In this document: in pieces, positions 30,687-41,229 of the stretch | How positions within the stretch are numbered: position 1 is the stretch's first letter | Layout of the letters: every line of letters begins with the position of its first letter | Assembly: GCF_036250675.1 (NCBI RefSeq) | Contig: NZ_CP109593.1 | Span: forward strand, 1 to 48,614 | Reading direction: 5' to 3' | Length of the DNA: 48,614 nucleotides | From: Streptomyces sp. NBC_01689 | GTDB lineage: Bacteria; Actinomycetota; Actinomycetes; Streptomycetales; Streptomycetaceae | The notes under the pieces: model-generated | What the model was told of the DNA's origin: nothing | What the model saw: only the letters and a program-made list of their open reading frames with translations | Databases searched by the model: none | Program-made: the position numbers and the translations under genes

Positions 30687-32651
30687 TCAGTCCTCGTTGT
30701 GGATGCGGGCGGACGGCATGTCGAGACCGGCGTCTGCAGTCGCCTGCTGGACGGGCCGGTAGGCGTCGTGCATGGCGTCGTGCGCGGTCTCGACGGCTTC
30801 GGCGGCGTTCAGCGACTCGGTGCGCATCTGCTCGGCCTTGCGGGCGACGACGTCCATCAGCTCAGCCAGCCGGGTCATGGCCCGGGATGTGAGGCGGCCG
30901 ATCACGTTGTGCCGCTGGGTGAGCTCCTCGGCCAGGTCCTCGAAGCTGCGGCGCAGCTTCCGGGCCTGCTCGGCGAGAGCCGCGCACTGGTCGTACGTGG
31001 CGAAGCAGCGGGCCTTGGACGCGGCGAGGTGGTCCAGGACGTCATCGAGCGTGACTTCCGTCAGGTGTTCTGCGGCTGCTCCGCCGGTACGGGCGGCGGG
31101 CATGTGGATTCGGGGGGCAGGTGCGCCCACGGTGGCCTCCTTCGTCGTGCTGGTGGTGGTGCCGGGGCGAGGCCCGGCCGGTTGCACTGGGGAGCGGGGC
31201 AGGCTCCTCGCCCCGGTCGTGACGGCGCCTGCGGGAGTGGGCTCCCACCGGCGGGCCTGGTCGCCGGGGCGGTCGGCCCGCTCCACGGTGATCACGGTCT
31301 CCGTGTAGGCGGTCGCGTTGTGCAGGTCCTCGTCCGCGCTACGCCGAGCTCCTCGAGGAGGCGGAGCCCAACCACCAGGAGGCGGACCGCCTGCTGCTCC
31401 CCGTGGGGGTGTCTTCGGCCGGGGCGGCACCCGGCCGGCGCCCGGGGCGCCACCGGGCGGCTTGGGCGGTGCTCCAGTGCGGGGAGGCGTAGCGCGCTTG
31501 CCGGGGGCCGCTGCTGGCCCGCTGCCGGGCCTCGGGCGGCCCTTGCGGCCGTGCCAGGGCCTACGGGGCGAGTGGCCCGGGCCGCCGCTCTTCTGGTCCG
31601 GGCGGGTCTTCCCACCGCGCTTGTCCTGGTCGGCCCTGGCGCCGCGCTTGGCCCTGTCCAGGCCCTTCCCGCCATCAGGACCGCCGCCGCTCTTCTTCGG
31701 CCGGGCCTTGTCTCCCCGGGGAGACAGAACGCCACCGTCGGCCTTGCGGTCGCGGGTGCGCTTCAGAAGGCCCTTGCCGGGCCCGCCTGGTGACTTGCCC
31801 TTGCCCGGGGCGAGAACTCCGGAGGACGGCTTACCGGTCTTCTCCGGGGGCGACGTCTTCCCGCTGCCGGGCTTGCCGGTCTTGCCGCTCGGCCCCGGCC
31901 CCTTTCCGTCTTTCGTCTTGTCCGGCGGCTTGGGCTTGGTCGGCCCGCCCCGCGGCTTGTCCGGTCCCTTCGTGGACGCGGGCGGCTTGCTCGGGCTGAC
32001 GGGGCCAGGCTTCCGCGTAGGGCCGCCAGTGGATCCCTGCGCCGTGCTGCCGCCCTTGCCGGACTTCCCGGACCCGGACGGCCCGGCCGCCGCCTTCCGT
32101 CCGTCCTGGACGGCTTTGCGGCCGAACTCTGCGGACGTCGGGACCTTGGCGAGCCTGGCCCGGGCGTCCTCCTCGGCGGCGTGCCGCTTCACCTTCGCCT
32201 CACGCCACGCTGCCTCTTCGGCCGCGCGTTCCATGCGCCGCTGCCGCCAGTCGGACACCACGGTCACGGTGCCGCGCAGCGCGGCCAGGGCGACGGCGAG
32301 GACAGCCGACAAGGACAGGGCTCCCAGGCCCGGCCCCTGCTGCCCGGGCCCGTCGTCCAGGCCCTCGGACCGGAAGGTGGCCGGCGCATCACCCGTGGGC
32401 TGCGGAGGCAGCGGCGGAAGCGGCGCCGGTCCGGCAAGGACGTCGGCAAGCGACCCGGCCGCCGACTGGCGGACCCGGCCGGGAACGGCCCCGGCCCCGG
32501 CGTCCGGAGTGGTGTCCGGGGCCGGGGCCGACGAGGGCGACGGGGGCAGCGGGGGCGGGGCCGCGGCCTCGGGGAGCGGGGGCAGCGGCGGGGGAGTGGG
32601 TGGGTCCCCCGCCCGGGGTCGGAACGTGATCACGTTGGTGTCGTCGGTCAT
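30687..32651 (-). CDS. Pro/Lys/Gly-rich membrane protein (second copy)
   Basis: Identical to 6380-8344; internal 18-bp palindrome at 31709-31726. Confidence 0.8.
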   Translation of the reverse strand: MTDDTNVITFRPRAGDPPTPPPLPPLPEAAAPPPLPPSPSSAPAPDTTPDAGAGAVPGRVRQSAAGSLADVLAGPAPLPPLPPQPTGDAPATFRSEGLDDGPGQQGPGLGALSLSAVLAVALAALRGTVTVVSDWRQRRMERAAEEAAWREAKVKRHAAEEDARARLAKVPTSAEFGRKAVQDGRKAAAGPSGSGKSGKGGSTAQGSTGGPTRKPGPVSPSKPPASTKGPDKPRGGPTKPKPPDKTKDGKGPGPSGKTGKPGSGKTSPPEKTGKPSSGVLAPGKGKSPGGPGKGLLKRTRDRKADGGVLSPRGDKARPKKSGGGPDGGKGLDRAKRGARADQDKRGGKTRPDQKSGGPGHSPRRPWHGRKGRPRPGSGPAAAPGKRATPPRTGAPPKPPGGAPGAGRVPPRPKTPPRGAAGGPPPGGWAPPPRGARRSADEDLHNATAYTETVITVERADRPGDQARRWEPTPAGAVTTGARSLPRSPVQPAGPRPGTTTSTTKEATVGAPAPRIHMPAARTGGAAAEHLTEVTLDDVLDHLAASKARCFATYDQCAALAEQARKLRRSFEDLAEELTQRHNVIGRLTSRAMTRLAELMDVVARKAEQMRTESLNAAEAVETAHDAMHDAYRPVQQATADAGLDMPSARIHNED

Positions 32652-32676
32652 GAGAACTCGGGGCCCCTCCTGTTGA

Positions 32677-32766
32677 CAGAGGGTGACCGGGTCGCGTACG
32701 CGCACGCGCGCTCGTGCGCTCCCGCGCTCAAGCGCTCGCATTATGCGCGAGGCCGGTCACCCTCTG
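32677..32766. repeat. Inverted repeat with 8-bp tandem repeats (second copy)
   Basis: Same as 8370-8459. Confidence 0.6.
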
Positions 32767-32803
32767 CGGGTGGTGATGATGATGAATGTGAAGCCTCGGG
32801 CCG

Positions 32804-33031
32804 CTACTGCCCGTAGCGGTCGCAGTAGTTCTTGAGCGTCACCGCAAGGTCGTTCCACGCGGCCTCGTCACCCTGGCCGGCCCGGTCTCCGGCTATCTTC
32901 CGGGCCTGGTCCCACCAGAGCTCCGCGACGCCCCGCGGCCCTCGATCCTGCTGTGCCTGCTGCCGGGTGATGGCGTGCTGCCGCTGGTTGTAGGTGCGGC
33001 GTTCCGCCTTGGTCATCGGCCGGTCGCTCAT
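32804..33031 (-). CDS. 75-aa charged helical protein (second copy)
   Basis: Identical to 8497-8724. Confidence 0.75.
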   Translation of the reverse strand: MSDRPMTKAERRTYNQRQHAITRQQAQQDRGPRGVAELWWDQARKIAGDRAGQGDEAAWNDLAVTLKNYCDRYGQ

Positions 33032-33555
33032 CAGGCGCCTCGCTGCCACAGATCGCTGATGCCGCGTGCCGGGGCGGGCCCGGCGGCCGGGGTGGCAGCG
33101 TCCCCGCCTGTCGCCTGCTGCCGGGCGGCGGCCGTGGCCGTCTTGTGCAGGCTCTTCGCCGCGACGGAAGCGATGGCCTGACGACCGCCTGCCTTCCGGA
33201 GCTCCTTGGCCTGCCGCTTCTCGTCACGCTGCCCGGGGAGGGCGGCGACGTGGGCGACATGCCCGGCGTACGTGGTGCGCAGCGCCTCCGCTGCCCGCTC
33301 CTGCTGCCGGGCCGCCTTCGCCATGGTCCGCAGGTGCTTCTCCACCTTCCGGGCCCGCAGGACCGCCGACCAGCGGCCGTCACCCTCAACGTGCTGGGAG
33401 CGAAGCCCGGACTGGACGGCGGCGAGAGCGGCGTCGTACGCGGCGGCGTCGGCGGCGTGCTCCTGCTGCCGGGAAGCCGTCCAGGCCGTCATCGCGGACA
33501 GGGCAAGGAGCCGCTCGTACTGCTCGGGCCGGTTGATGTCAGGGGAGTTCGTCAC
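33031..33555 (-). CDS. 174-aa helical transfer-operon protein (second copy)
   Basis: Identical to 8724-9248. Confidence 0.75.
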   Translation of the reverse strand: MTNSPDINRPEQYERLLALSAMTAWTASRQQEHAADAAAYDAALAAVQSGLRSQHVEGDGRWSAVLRARKVEKHLRTMAKAARQQERAAEALRTTYAGHVAHVAALPGQRDEKRQAKELRKAGGRQAIASVAAKSLHKTATAAARQQATGGDAATPAAGPAPARGISDLWQRGA

Positions 33556-33587
33556 GGTGTGCCCTCCGTCAGGCTCGGGGTGATCGG

Positions 33588-33683
33588 TCAGAAGGGGTGG
33601 GGCCTGGTGGTCCCGCAACCGCACCCGGCGAACCGGGGACGGCAGCAGCAGCGCCAGAACGTGCCGGAGGGCGGCACCAGCAC
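33588..33683 (-). CDS. Possible 31-aa Cys-rich peptide (second copy)
   Basis: Identical to 9281-9376, with the start again inside a hairpin loop. Confidence 0.45.
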   Translation of the reverse strand: MLVPPSGTFWRCCCRPRFAGCGCGTTRPHPF

Positions 33684-33719
33684 GTGGCCGGGCCGCCCTC
33701 CTGGCGGGTGTTGCGGTGG

Positions 33720-35276
33720 TCAGATCCGGTAGCCCTCGGCCAGCAGCTCGATGGCCCAGCGGCGGTAGTTCGACGCGGTCGTGGTCGACACGGTGAACTC
33801 CTCCGCGATCGTCTCCAGGTGGATCGCCTCGACGTTCCCGTCGTGCTCGATCAGGGCCAGGCGGGCGAGCCGTCGCACAGCCCGGTCCTTCGGCGAGAGC
33901 CGCGCTTCGTCCTCGGCTTCCGCCGCCCGCCGCTCGATTCCCGCGATACGCAGTCGCGTTTCCGCCGCGAGGGCGTCCGCTTCCGCTGCGAGCTGCCGGG
34001 CGGCCGCAGCCTCCTGCTCGTCCCGCTCGGCGCGGGCCTGTGCGGCCTTCGCGAGGGCGTCCGCTTCCGCTGCGCGTTGCCGGGCTTCAGCGGCGGCCTC
34101 CTCGATTCCCGCCGCGCGTGCTTCCGTTCCCGCCGCGCGCTCGCGGTCCTCGGCGGCCTGCTTCACCGCGGCTGCCCGGCGGGCCTCAGCTTCGGCTGCG
34201 GCTGCCGTCTCCAGTGCCTGCACCTCGCCCTCAGCAGCCCGCTCGGCGGCGACCAGCCCGGCCCGTGCGGTCAAGGCGGCCTGCTCGGTCGACGCGGTCA
34301 CCTCGTGCTGCACGGCCTGAACGGCTCCATTCCTTCGCAGGGCGCCGATCTGGGCCTCGGCGGCCCTATCGGCCGCCCGGGCGTCCGCGTCCGCCTGTGC
34401 CTCCTCCTTCGCCTCCCTCAGCAGCGCCTCGCGCTCCTCGGCCTGCCGGGGCAGGGCCAAGGCCTCGTCGATGGTGAGGCCGTACGGAGCCATCGTGAGG
34501 GGGAGCAGCAGATCGGCCGGCGCCTTGCGCTTCCAACCGCGGCCGTACCGGCGTTCCAGCAGTACCCGGTAGACGCGCATCTCCTGGTCCCGCTGGACGG
34601 CCTCCGTGTACGTGGGGACAGCCCACAGGCGCATGCGACGCCACAGGGCGAACGTGGGGGCGGGGGCGAGGAACCAGCGGTGGAGCGGGACGCGGGCGGC
34701 CACCTCGTCGCTGGTGGGGCGGACGATGCGGTCGACGCTGGTTTTGCCGAGCTCCACCACGACGATGAACAGCAGCGGGACGATGCCGTGGGCGAACGCT
34801 GCCACGTAATCCACGGGCTGCCAGGCGCCCGTTGCCGGGGCGGCGGAAGCGGCGTTCAGGACCACGGTCGCGCCTGTCAGCAGCCACACCGGGTAGCGGA
34901 CCCAGGCGACCGGGCGGCGAAGCCAGGCCATCAGCAGGTCCAGGGCGATCAGGACGAGGATCCCGACGTCCACGCCGACCGTGAACAGCCGCGCCTTGCC
35001 CAGGCTCTGGAACCGCAGCCGGTCGTGGGCGAACGCGGCAACGTGCTCGAACGACAGGTACAGGCCGATCCCGGCGAGGACCAGCGCAGCGAAGACGATC
35101 ACCCCGGCGGTGATCTGCTGCGCCCGGGTCAGCGCCCCGAGGCCGGGACCCTTGACCGTGCCGGGAACGGCCGCCGGTGCGACGGGAACGACGGCAGGCG
35201 TGACGGGAACGTCGTTCAGTGCGGCGGGAACGGGACGCTGGTCGCCTCCGCTCAGGGGCATTGCGGCGGTAGCCAC
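33720..35276 (-). CDS. DUF2637/SpdB-like protein (second copy)
   Basis: Identical to 9413-10969. Confidence 0.9.
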   Translation of the reverse strand: MATAAMPLSGGDQRPVPAALNDVPVTPAVVPVAPAAVPGTVKGPGLGALTRAQQITAGVIVFAALVLAGIGLYLSFEHVAAFAHDRLRFQSLGKARLFTVGVDVGILVLIALDLLMAWLRRPVAWVRYPVWLLTGATVVLNAASAAPATGAWQPVDYVAAFAHGIVPLLFIVVVELGKTSVDRIVRPTSDEVAARVPLHRWFLAPAPTFALWRRMRLWAVPTYTEAVQRDQEMRVYRVLLERRYGRGWKRKAPADLLLPLTMAPYGLTIDEALALPRQAEEREALLREAKEEAQADADARAADRAAEAQIGALRRNGAVQAVQHEVTASTEQAALTARAGLVAAERAAEGEVQALETAAAAEAEARRAAAVKQAAEDRERAAGTEARAAGIEEAAAEARQRAAEADALAKAAQARAERDEQEAAAARQLAAEADALAAETRLRIAGIERRAAEAEDEARLSPKDRAVRRLARLALIEHDGNVEAIHLETIAEEFTVSTTTASNYRRWAIELLAEGYRI

Positions 35277-35369
35277 GGTGGGGCCTCCAAAGATCGAAAC
35301 GGGGTGTGCGCGGGGCGGCGGGGCCGCGCTCCTCGCGTGACGGGAACGGCGGTGAGTGTGACGGGAACG
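35162..35369. repeat. 21-bp-phased CGGGAACG array (second copy)
   Basis: Same six repeats as 10855-11062. Confidence 0.65.
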
Positions 35370-35405
35370 GCCCCGCCCGGGCGTCGGGCGAGGCCGATGC
35401 CGGTG

Positions 35406-35882
35406 TCAGCGGGAGAGGCCGACGCGGGCGAGGAGCGTGTCCAGGCCGTCGACGGCCTGGGCGATCCAGAGGCCCACCCCGTGTACGAACCGGTGGTCAC
35501 CGCTCTCGGTGAGCCGGATCTCCAGCCGGAACAGGTAGCTGTCGACCCGGTACAGCACCGGCTGTAACCGGTGCGTGAGCCGCCGGGTGATGGCGTAGTG
35601 GGCGTGGTCCGCGAGGATCGCCGGGAGCAGCAGGGTCACGGCGAGGACCGTTTCCAGGCGCAGTACGAAGCGCCGCAGCGGGTGCGGCCGCCGGTGGGCC
35701 GACACGACCGGGTGCGGCCGGGCCATCCCGTCCCGGAGCCGGTCGACAACAGCGGCGGCGTCCTCGGCCGCGTGGACCCGGGCGTACGTCTCGGCGGCCA
35801 GCCGGTCATGTGCGGCGTCCTCAAGCCACTGCGGTACCTCCTGGCCGTCGCCGGCCCTCTTGTGCTCCGGGCTGCCAGTCAT
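35406..35882 (-). CDS. 158-aa membrane-associated protein (second copy)
   Basis: Identical to 11099-11575. Confidence 0.75.
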   Translation of the reverse strand: MTGSPEHKRAGDGQEVPQWLEDAAHDRLAAETYARVHAAEDAAAVVDRLRDGMARPHPVVSAHRRPHPLRRFVLRLETVLAVTLLLPAILADHAHYAITRRLTHRLQPVLYRVDSYLFRLEIRLTESGDHRFVHGVGLWIAQAVDGLDTLLARVGLSR

Positions 35883-35977
35883 CGGGAACCGCCCTCGCGG
35901 ACCCGGCGCAGCGCCTTGTCCATGTCGGGGTCGGAGTCGACCGGGGCGGCGGCCAGGGCGTTGATACGGTCGTCCAT
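35879..35977 (-). CDS. 32-aa coupled peptide (second copy)
   Basis: Identical to 11572-11670. Confidence 0.6.
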   Translation of the reverse strand: MDDRINALAAAPVDSDPDMDKALRRVREGGSR

Positions 35978-36062
35978 GCGTTCTCTCTCTTCCAGGTGAT
36001 GGGCGCAGCAACGGCCCCCCGGGCTCACGGCGTTAGTGGCGCCGCCGGGGGGCCGTCGTCCT

Positions 36063-36248
36063 TCAGTGGTCGTCACGGTGCTGCGGGCACCCGCACGGCG
36101 GCCAGATCGACGTCCACATCGGCGGGAGGTCGTCTCCCGCCCGGACCTCAATCGGCGCGCCGTACGTCTTGCCGCTGTCGCGGCTGACTCGGATCGTCAT
36201 GAGCCGTGCCGGGGGCGCGGCGCCCGGTAACTCAGGGCTCGTGTTCAT
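36063..36248 (-). CDS. 61-aa peptide with CxC-His tail (second copy)
   Basis: Identical to 11756-11941. Confidence 0.7.
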   Translation of the reverse strand: MNTSPELPGAAPPARLMTIRVSRDSGKTYGAPIEVRAGDDLPPMWTSIWPPCGCPQHRDDH

Positions 36249-36312
36249 CCACTGCTCCTCCAGGTGGTGGTGCGACCAGCCGGGGAGTCGTAGTGGCGGC
36301 TCCAGGGCCGGA

Positions 36313-36367
36313 GTGGCCGAGCGGCCAACGGCCGCCCCACGGGGTGGGGCGACTGGTCACTGCTCGG
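36313..36367 (-). ncRNA. Structured leader element A (second copy)
   Basis: Same as 12006-12060. Confidence 0.45.
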
Positions 36368-36535
36368 ACACGCGAAGGCCCGCCCTCAGGGATCGAGGGC
36401 GGGCCCGCGTCAAAGATCGTTGTTGCTTCTCCACCAGTGACGGTGATTCGCCGGCGCCCGGGTCTCGGACGGCCGCCTCGTCGGCGGTGCTGCGGAACGC
36501 TCGGCCCAGGCGGGCGAGGACGGTACGGAGCGGCG

Positions 36536-37192
36536 TCAGGCGTCGGCCTCTTCCAGGCCACTGATGACGTCTGGGTCGGCACCCGTGGTCAGCATTCGCT
36601 CAACCGACCACCCACGGGCCAATCGAGTCTCTAGCGCGTCTGGGTTGAATCCGAGGACCTCAGCCCATTCGCCAAGCGTCTTGGCGTGGCCCCGGAAGAC
36701 CAAGAGCCGGTTGTCACGGCGGTTCCGCGCCTGCTCCTTGCGCGTGGCCCACCGACAGTTCCCAGGGGAGTAGTCGCCGTTGACGTCGATGCGCTCAAGC
36801 GTCAGTTCCGGCGAGAAGCCATCAGCCATGTCGCGGGCGAACGCCGTGAACGACACCCGCCACTCCGAGCAGACACTGATGCCGCGCCCGCCGTAGTTGG
36901 CGTAGTTGGTGTTGTTCGGGTTCGTAGTCCGCTGGATCATGCTTTCCCAGCGTCCGTACAAGACCGTCCCGCGCTGCCCGTGGACGTGGTTCCTTCCCGC
37001 TGTGGTCTGGCGACTGAAACAACCACACGACGTAGTGCTGCCGCGCTTCAGGCACGTGCCTCGCACGGTGACTTCCTCACCGCACACGCAACGGCAGCGC
37101 CACAGGGAGTTTCTGTGCCTATCCGCGCCTGCTGGCGCAAGCACTTCCAGTCGCCCGAAGGTCTGTCCTTGCAGGTCCAACTTGGGTGACAT
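36536..37192 (-). CDS. HNH endonuclease (second copy)
   Basis: Identical to 12229-12885; terminator at 36377-36405. Confidence 0.9.
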   Translation of the reverse strand: MSPKLDLQGQTFGRLEVLAPAGADRHRNSLWRCRCVCGEEVTVRGTCLKRGSTTSCGCFSRQTTAGRNHVHGQRGTVLYGRWESMIQRTTNPNNTNYANYGGRGISVCSEWRVSFTAFARDMADGFSPELTLERIDVNGDYSPGNCRWATRKEQARNRRDNRLLVFRGHAKTLGEWAEVLGFNPDALETRLARGWSVERMLTTGADPDVISGLEEADA

Positions 37193-37212
37193 TCCGACCT
37201 CTCTCGGATTCG

Positions 37213-37266
37213 GTGGCCGAGCGGCCAACAGCCGGCCCACGAATGGGCCGACTGGTCACTGCTCGG
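37213..37266 (-). ncRNA. Structured leader element B (second copy)
   Basis: Same as 12906-12959. Confidence 0.45.
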
Positions 37267-37461
37267 TCGGGGTGCTGCGGGTGAGTGCTGGTTCCGCGAG
37301 GGTCCATGGCAGGGCGCGTGTGACGGCGTCCGGCAGAAGGCCGTGGGGGTCACCCCGCACGGTGCCCGGCCCTCCCGGCCGGGTGTTCCTCGCAGTCGCT
37401 GTGGAGTTATCAGGCCCCGTAGCTCACGGGGCGCACTCAGTTGCTCACGCACCCCCTCACT

Positions 37462-37617
37462 CAACTAGTTATGTTGGGGTGCGATCACGATTAACCCACC
37501 TCGCATCCCGCCTGTCAACACAACTAGCTAGGCGCGTTTCCTCATGGGTTCTGACCTGGCCTTTTGCTGATCGACACACCACGCAGAATGCCCCCGCTTC
37601 CGTAGCTCAACTAGCTA
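37462..37617. promoter_or_regulatory. CAACTAGyTA operator-like repeats (second copy)
   Basis: Same as 13155-13310. Confidence 0.6.
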
Positions 37618-37661
37618 TGTCATAGTGTCGGCCACAGACCAACACACATGCGGAAGAAGGG

Positions 37662-38468
37662 ATGGAGGCCGTGGCCACGAAGGAGCCGGGCAAGATCGAG
37701 CGCATCGCTGCTGATCTCCGAGCGAAGATCGAGAGCGGGAAGTACCCGCCGGGCGGGAAGCTGCCGAGTGTGTCCGAGCTGCAGGCGGCCGAGGGAATCG
37801 CCTTCCAGACGGCTCGTGACGTCTTCCGCGTCCTGGAGCGGGAAGGCCTCGCCTTCACCCGACAGGGCAAGGGCTCATTCGTGACCCCGTTCCTGGGCAA
37901 GATCACCCGCGACGGGACCGGCAGGTACCAGCCGTCAGCCCGGTCCGAGGGCGGCGCCCGTGGCGCTTTCGAGGCTGAGCTGAACCGCCTCGGGCTGATC
38001 TACAAGCCGTCTCCCACGGAGATCGACCGGGTTCGACCTCCGCAGGACGTTGCCGCCGCCTTCGGGCTGCACCACTCCGCAAAGGCCATCAGCCGGTACC
38101 GGGCCATGCGCGCCGGCAGGGACACGGCGGACCCCGACGAGGGGTTCGTCGTCCAGCTCGCAACGTCCTGGTTCCCTGTGGACGTCGCGGGCGGTACCAG
38201 CATCGAGAAGCAGGACACCGGCCCCGGAGGCAGCAAGAGCCGTCTGGCCGAGCTCGGGTACGCACAGAAGCGCATCCGGGAGTCCATCGAGGTCCGGTTC
38301 CCGACCCCGGCCGAAGCGGAAGCGCTGAGCATCCCGGACGACCGCCAGGTATACGAGCTGGTTCATCACGCGTCGACAGCGGAGGGCCGCATCGTGGAAG
38401 TCGCGGTGCACGTCATGCCGGCGAACATCTGGCGCTTCTCGTACACGTGGGAGCTGGACGCCGAATAG
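37662..38468 (+). CDS. GntR/UTRA repressor (second copy)
   Basis: Identical to 13355-14161. Confidence 0.92.
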   Translation: MEAVATKEPGKIERIAADLRAKIESGKYPPGGKLPSVSELQAAEGIAFQTARDVFRVLEREGLAFTRQGKGSFVTPFLGKITRDGTGRYQPSARSEGGARGAFEAELNRLGLIYKPSPTEIDRVRPPQDVAAAFGLHHSAKAISRYRAMRAGRDTADPDEGFVVQLATSWFPVDVAGGTSIEKQDTGPGGSKSRLAELGYAQKRIRESIEVRFPTPAEAEALSIPDDRQVYELVHHASTAEGRIVEVAVHVMPANIWRFSYTWELDAE

Positions 38469-38511
38469 GGCGCCACCACACCGACCGATCACACCTCAGG
38501 TAAGGAGCACC

Positions 38512-39072
38512 ATGCCGAGCAACACCATCGGGGCCGACGGGACGATCACCCGCGACGCCCGGAGCCGCTACCGGCAGCGGGCAGAGAACGGCGCCCACGG
38601 GGCGTTCGAGGCCGAGACGAAGCGGGCGGGAGGAGCACCGCGCGCTGATGTCGACGTCGTGCGCGAGACGGCCCCGGCCGACGTCGCCGCAATTCTCGGC
38701 GAGGGCGCAGAGACGGAGGTCGTCATTCGACGCCGCCGCATGTACGACGGGGAACGCCTGGTCCAGCTCGCCGACACGTACCTCCCCGCGTTCGTCGCGG
38801 AGGCGGCCCCGGCGGTTGCCCAGCTCGACACCGGACAGGGCGGGATCATCTCCCGCATGGCTGACGCGGGCCTGGCGCAGACGGACGTCGTTGAGGACGT
38901 CACGCAGGCGCCGGCAACCGCCGCCCAGGCCGAAGCCCTCGGTCTCGAGGTGGGCGAGCTACTGCTCACCATCACGCACACCGGGCGTACCGAGGACGGT
39001 CGGACAGTTGAGGTCACCCGGCACGTTCTCGGCCGCGGCTGGACGCTGCGCTACGGCGTCCCGCTCGACTAG
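38512..39072 (+). CDS. Headless UTRA protein (second copy)
   Basis: Identical to 14205-14765; terminator at 39093-39124. Confidence 0.88.
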   Translation: MPSNTIGADGTITRDARSRYRQRAENGAHGAFEAETKRAGGAPRADVDVVRETAPADVAAILGEGAETEVVIRRRRMYDGERLVQLADTYLPAFVAEAAPAVAQLDTGQGGIISRMADAGLAQTDVVEDVTQAPATAAQAEALGLEVGELLLTITHTGRTEDGRTVEVTRHVLGRGWTLRYGVPLD

Positions 39073-39481
39073 GTCCCACCAGCAGCAACAGCAACGGCCA
39101 GCCACCGCGTGGTGACTGGCCGTTAAGGTCTACGAACGACAGACAACAGAAAGCCCGACCCCCTTAAAAGTCTTGGCGGACGAGGGGGCCGGGCTCCAGA
39201 ACCCGCAGTGTGCGGGGCGCTTCTTGATCTGAATCGTACGTGGTCGACGGCCCTGGAGCCAGTCACCCCGGACGTTCGATGAGAGCAGCGGCGGCGCACT
39301 CGGGCAGGGAATGGAGCCCCTCATGCGCCGTGACCAGCTCGGTCACACCACCGCTACACCTCACACCGTGGCGAGGCCCACACGCCTCGCTACTGCACCC
39401 GGATGGTTTTGGGCCTCGGGTACGCCCATCGCTCGGCCGGCCTTCGCTGGGCCCCGGCCGTGCGATCTCCACACGGAGGTC

Positions 39482-39547
39482 ATGATGCCGTACCTCGCTG
39501 CCCCGCTCGCCCGACGCGTCCTGGTTCTTGCCGGGGGTGCCCGATGA
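39482..39547 (+). CDS. 21-aa rep leader peptide (second copy)
   Basis: Identical to 15175-15240, with the same ATGA overlap and the hairpin-rich leader at 39202-39460. Confidence 0.65.
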   Translation: MMPYLAAPLARRVLVLAGGAR

Positions 39548-41061
39548 GCACCTTCTACCCTCGCGCCACGCGCCGTGGTGCAGCCCTCGACTGGGTCAAG
39601 TTCGACGCCGAGCTCGCCCGCGACGGAAGCGTGGACACCGTCGACAAGGCGCTGTACGTGGCGATCGGGTCCTTCGTGGACGCCGAGACGCGGGAGAGCC
39701 CGGAGACATTCGAGATCGACCCGAACAACATCCCGCCGTGGGTGCCTACGCGGAAGCGGCTCGCGGAGTGCATCGGAAAGTCCGTCGACACCGTCGACCG
39801 GTCCACCAAGCGCCTGGAGACCCGCGGCTTGCTCAGGGTCCACCGGCGGCCGGACCCGACCAACCCGCGCCGGATGCTGCCGAGCGAGTACGAGCTCCTA
39901 GACCACCACATCTGGGACGAGCGTGCCGCCCAGCGGGCCGCAGAGCGGGTGGCACGGCGGGCAGGGAAGGCGGAAGCCACCAGCTCAGGGGGTGGCCGCA
40001 CCGATGCGGCTACCCCTGGCCGCATGGATGCGGCTACCCCTGGCCGCACCGGTGCGGCGGTAAAGGATCTGGAAGAAGTAGTTGAAGAAGACGAGGGAGA
40101 ACTAGCGCCTTCGGCGCGTAGCGCCGCTGACGCCCGTAGGGCTAGTGCAGGTAGTAGCGCGTACTACGCGAAGAGCAGCGGCTCCGCCGCGACGAGAAAA
40201 GCGGGATCGTCCTCGGTGAAGGGCAGCGGGAAAGCGACCGTGCCGGGTCCTCGTGACGGCGACGGCCCGGAGCTGTCGAAGGACGAGGCGGCAGCCTGCC
40301 GTGAGGTGGAGGCCGGCCTGCCCGCCCTCCTGGTCAAGAAGCTGCCGTTCGGGCACATCCCGACCGTGAACCGCCCGGCGGTGCTTGCCGCCCTCCAGTC
40401 CCGCACCCCGCAGCAGCTCGCAGACCGTGCCGCGCGCCGCTGGCTGGCTTACCGCTACGAGCCCGCTCTCCACGACGGCGAGCTGCGTTCCCCGGTTGGT
40501 GCGGCCTTGGAACTGATCGCCCCGACGCCGCACTGTCGCGACCTCTCCTGCGAGGACGGGTTCATGATCGACACCGGCGAGGAATGCCGGTTGTGCGTGA
40601 ACCGCCGGGCAGACCGGCGGGCCGATCGGCTGGCCGGGAAGACCGTGCGCAGCGGCAAGGCGTCCGGCCCGGTTGCCGCTGCGGCCATCGAGTGCCACGA
40701 CTGCGGCCGACCGTTCCCCGGCGCGGCCCCCGCCGACGGCGTGTGCAAGGAGTGCCACGAGGAGGCCGCCGCAACCGCGGCCGCGCTCTCCGCCAAGTGG
40801 TCCCAGAACGCAGCGGACCGGCAGGCCCAGGAAGCCGCTGCTACCGCTGCTACCGCTGCTACCGCTGCGGCCGAGCAGGCGGAGCACCAGGAGCAGGAGC
40901 GCAAGGAGACCGAGGCCCGGCGTGCGGAAGAGGCGATGACCGCACAGCAGCGGGCAGAGGCCGACGAGACCGCGCGGGTCCGCGCTCAGCTCGCCCGGGA
41001 CTTCCCCGACCTGGCCGCCGTCTCCCCGTCGGTCGCCCAGGGCTCCATGGCACCGTTCTAG
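39544..41061 (+). CDS. Probable replication initiator (second copy)
   Basis: Identical to 15237-16754. Confidence 0.75.
   Translation: MSTFYPRATRRGAALDWVKFDAELARDGSVDTVDKALYVAIGSFVDAETRESPETFEIDPNNIPPWVPTRKRLAECIGKSVDTVDRSTKRLETRGLLRVHRRPDPTNPRRMLPSEYELLDHHIWDERAAQRAAERVARRAGKAEATSSGGGRTDAATPGRMDAATPGRTGAAVKDLEEVVEEDEGELAPSARSAADARRASAGSSAYYAKSSGSAATRKAGSSSVKGSGKATVPGPRDGDGPELSKDEAAACREVEAGLPALLVKKLPFGHIPTVNRPAVLAALQSRTPQQLADRAARRWLAYRYEPALHDGELRSPVGAALELIAPTPHCRDLSCEDGFMIDTGEECRLCVNRRADRRADRLAGKTVRSGKASGPVAAAAIECHDCGRPFPGAAPADGVCKECHEEAAATAAALSAKWSQNAADRQAQEAAATAATAATAAAEQAEHQEQERKETEARRAEEAMTAQQRAEADETARVRAQLARDFPDLAAVSPSVAQGSMAPF
39996..40057. repeat. Palindromic iterons (second copy)
   Basis: Same as 15689-15750. 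Confidence 0.65.
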
Positions 41062-41229
41062 GCCCCGTACGGCCGCCCTGGTGTCTCCTCCGGACCCCGG
41101 GGCGACCGTACCGCCCAGAAGGCCCTACGCGGCCCTGAACGGCTCTGGGCGGCCCGTACAGCGCCGAACCCGGCCCCGGACCACCCTTGACCGATGTCTT
41201 GGGCGCAGGCCCCGTCCTTCAGGGCGGGG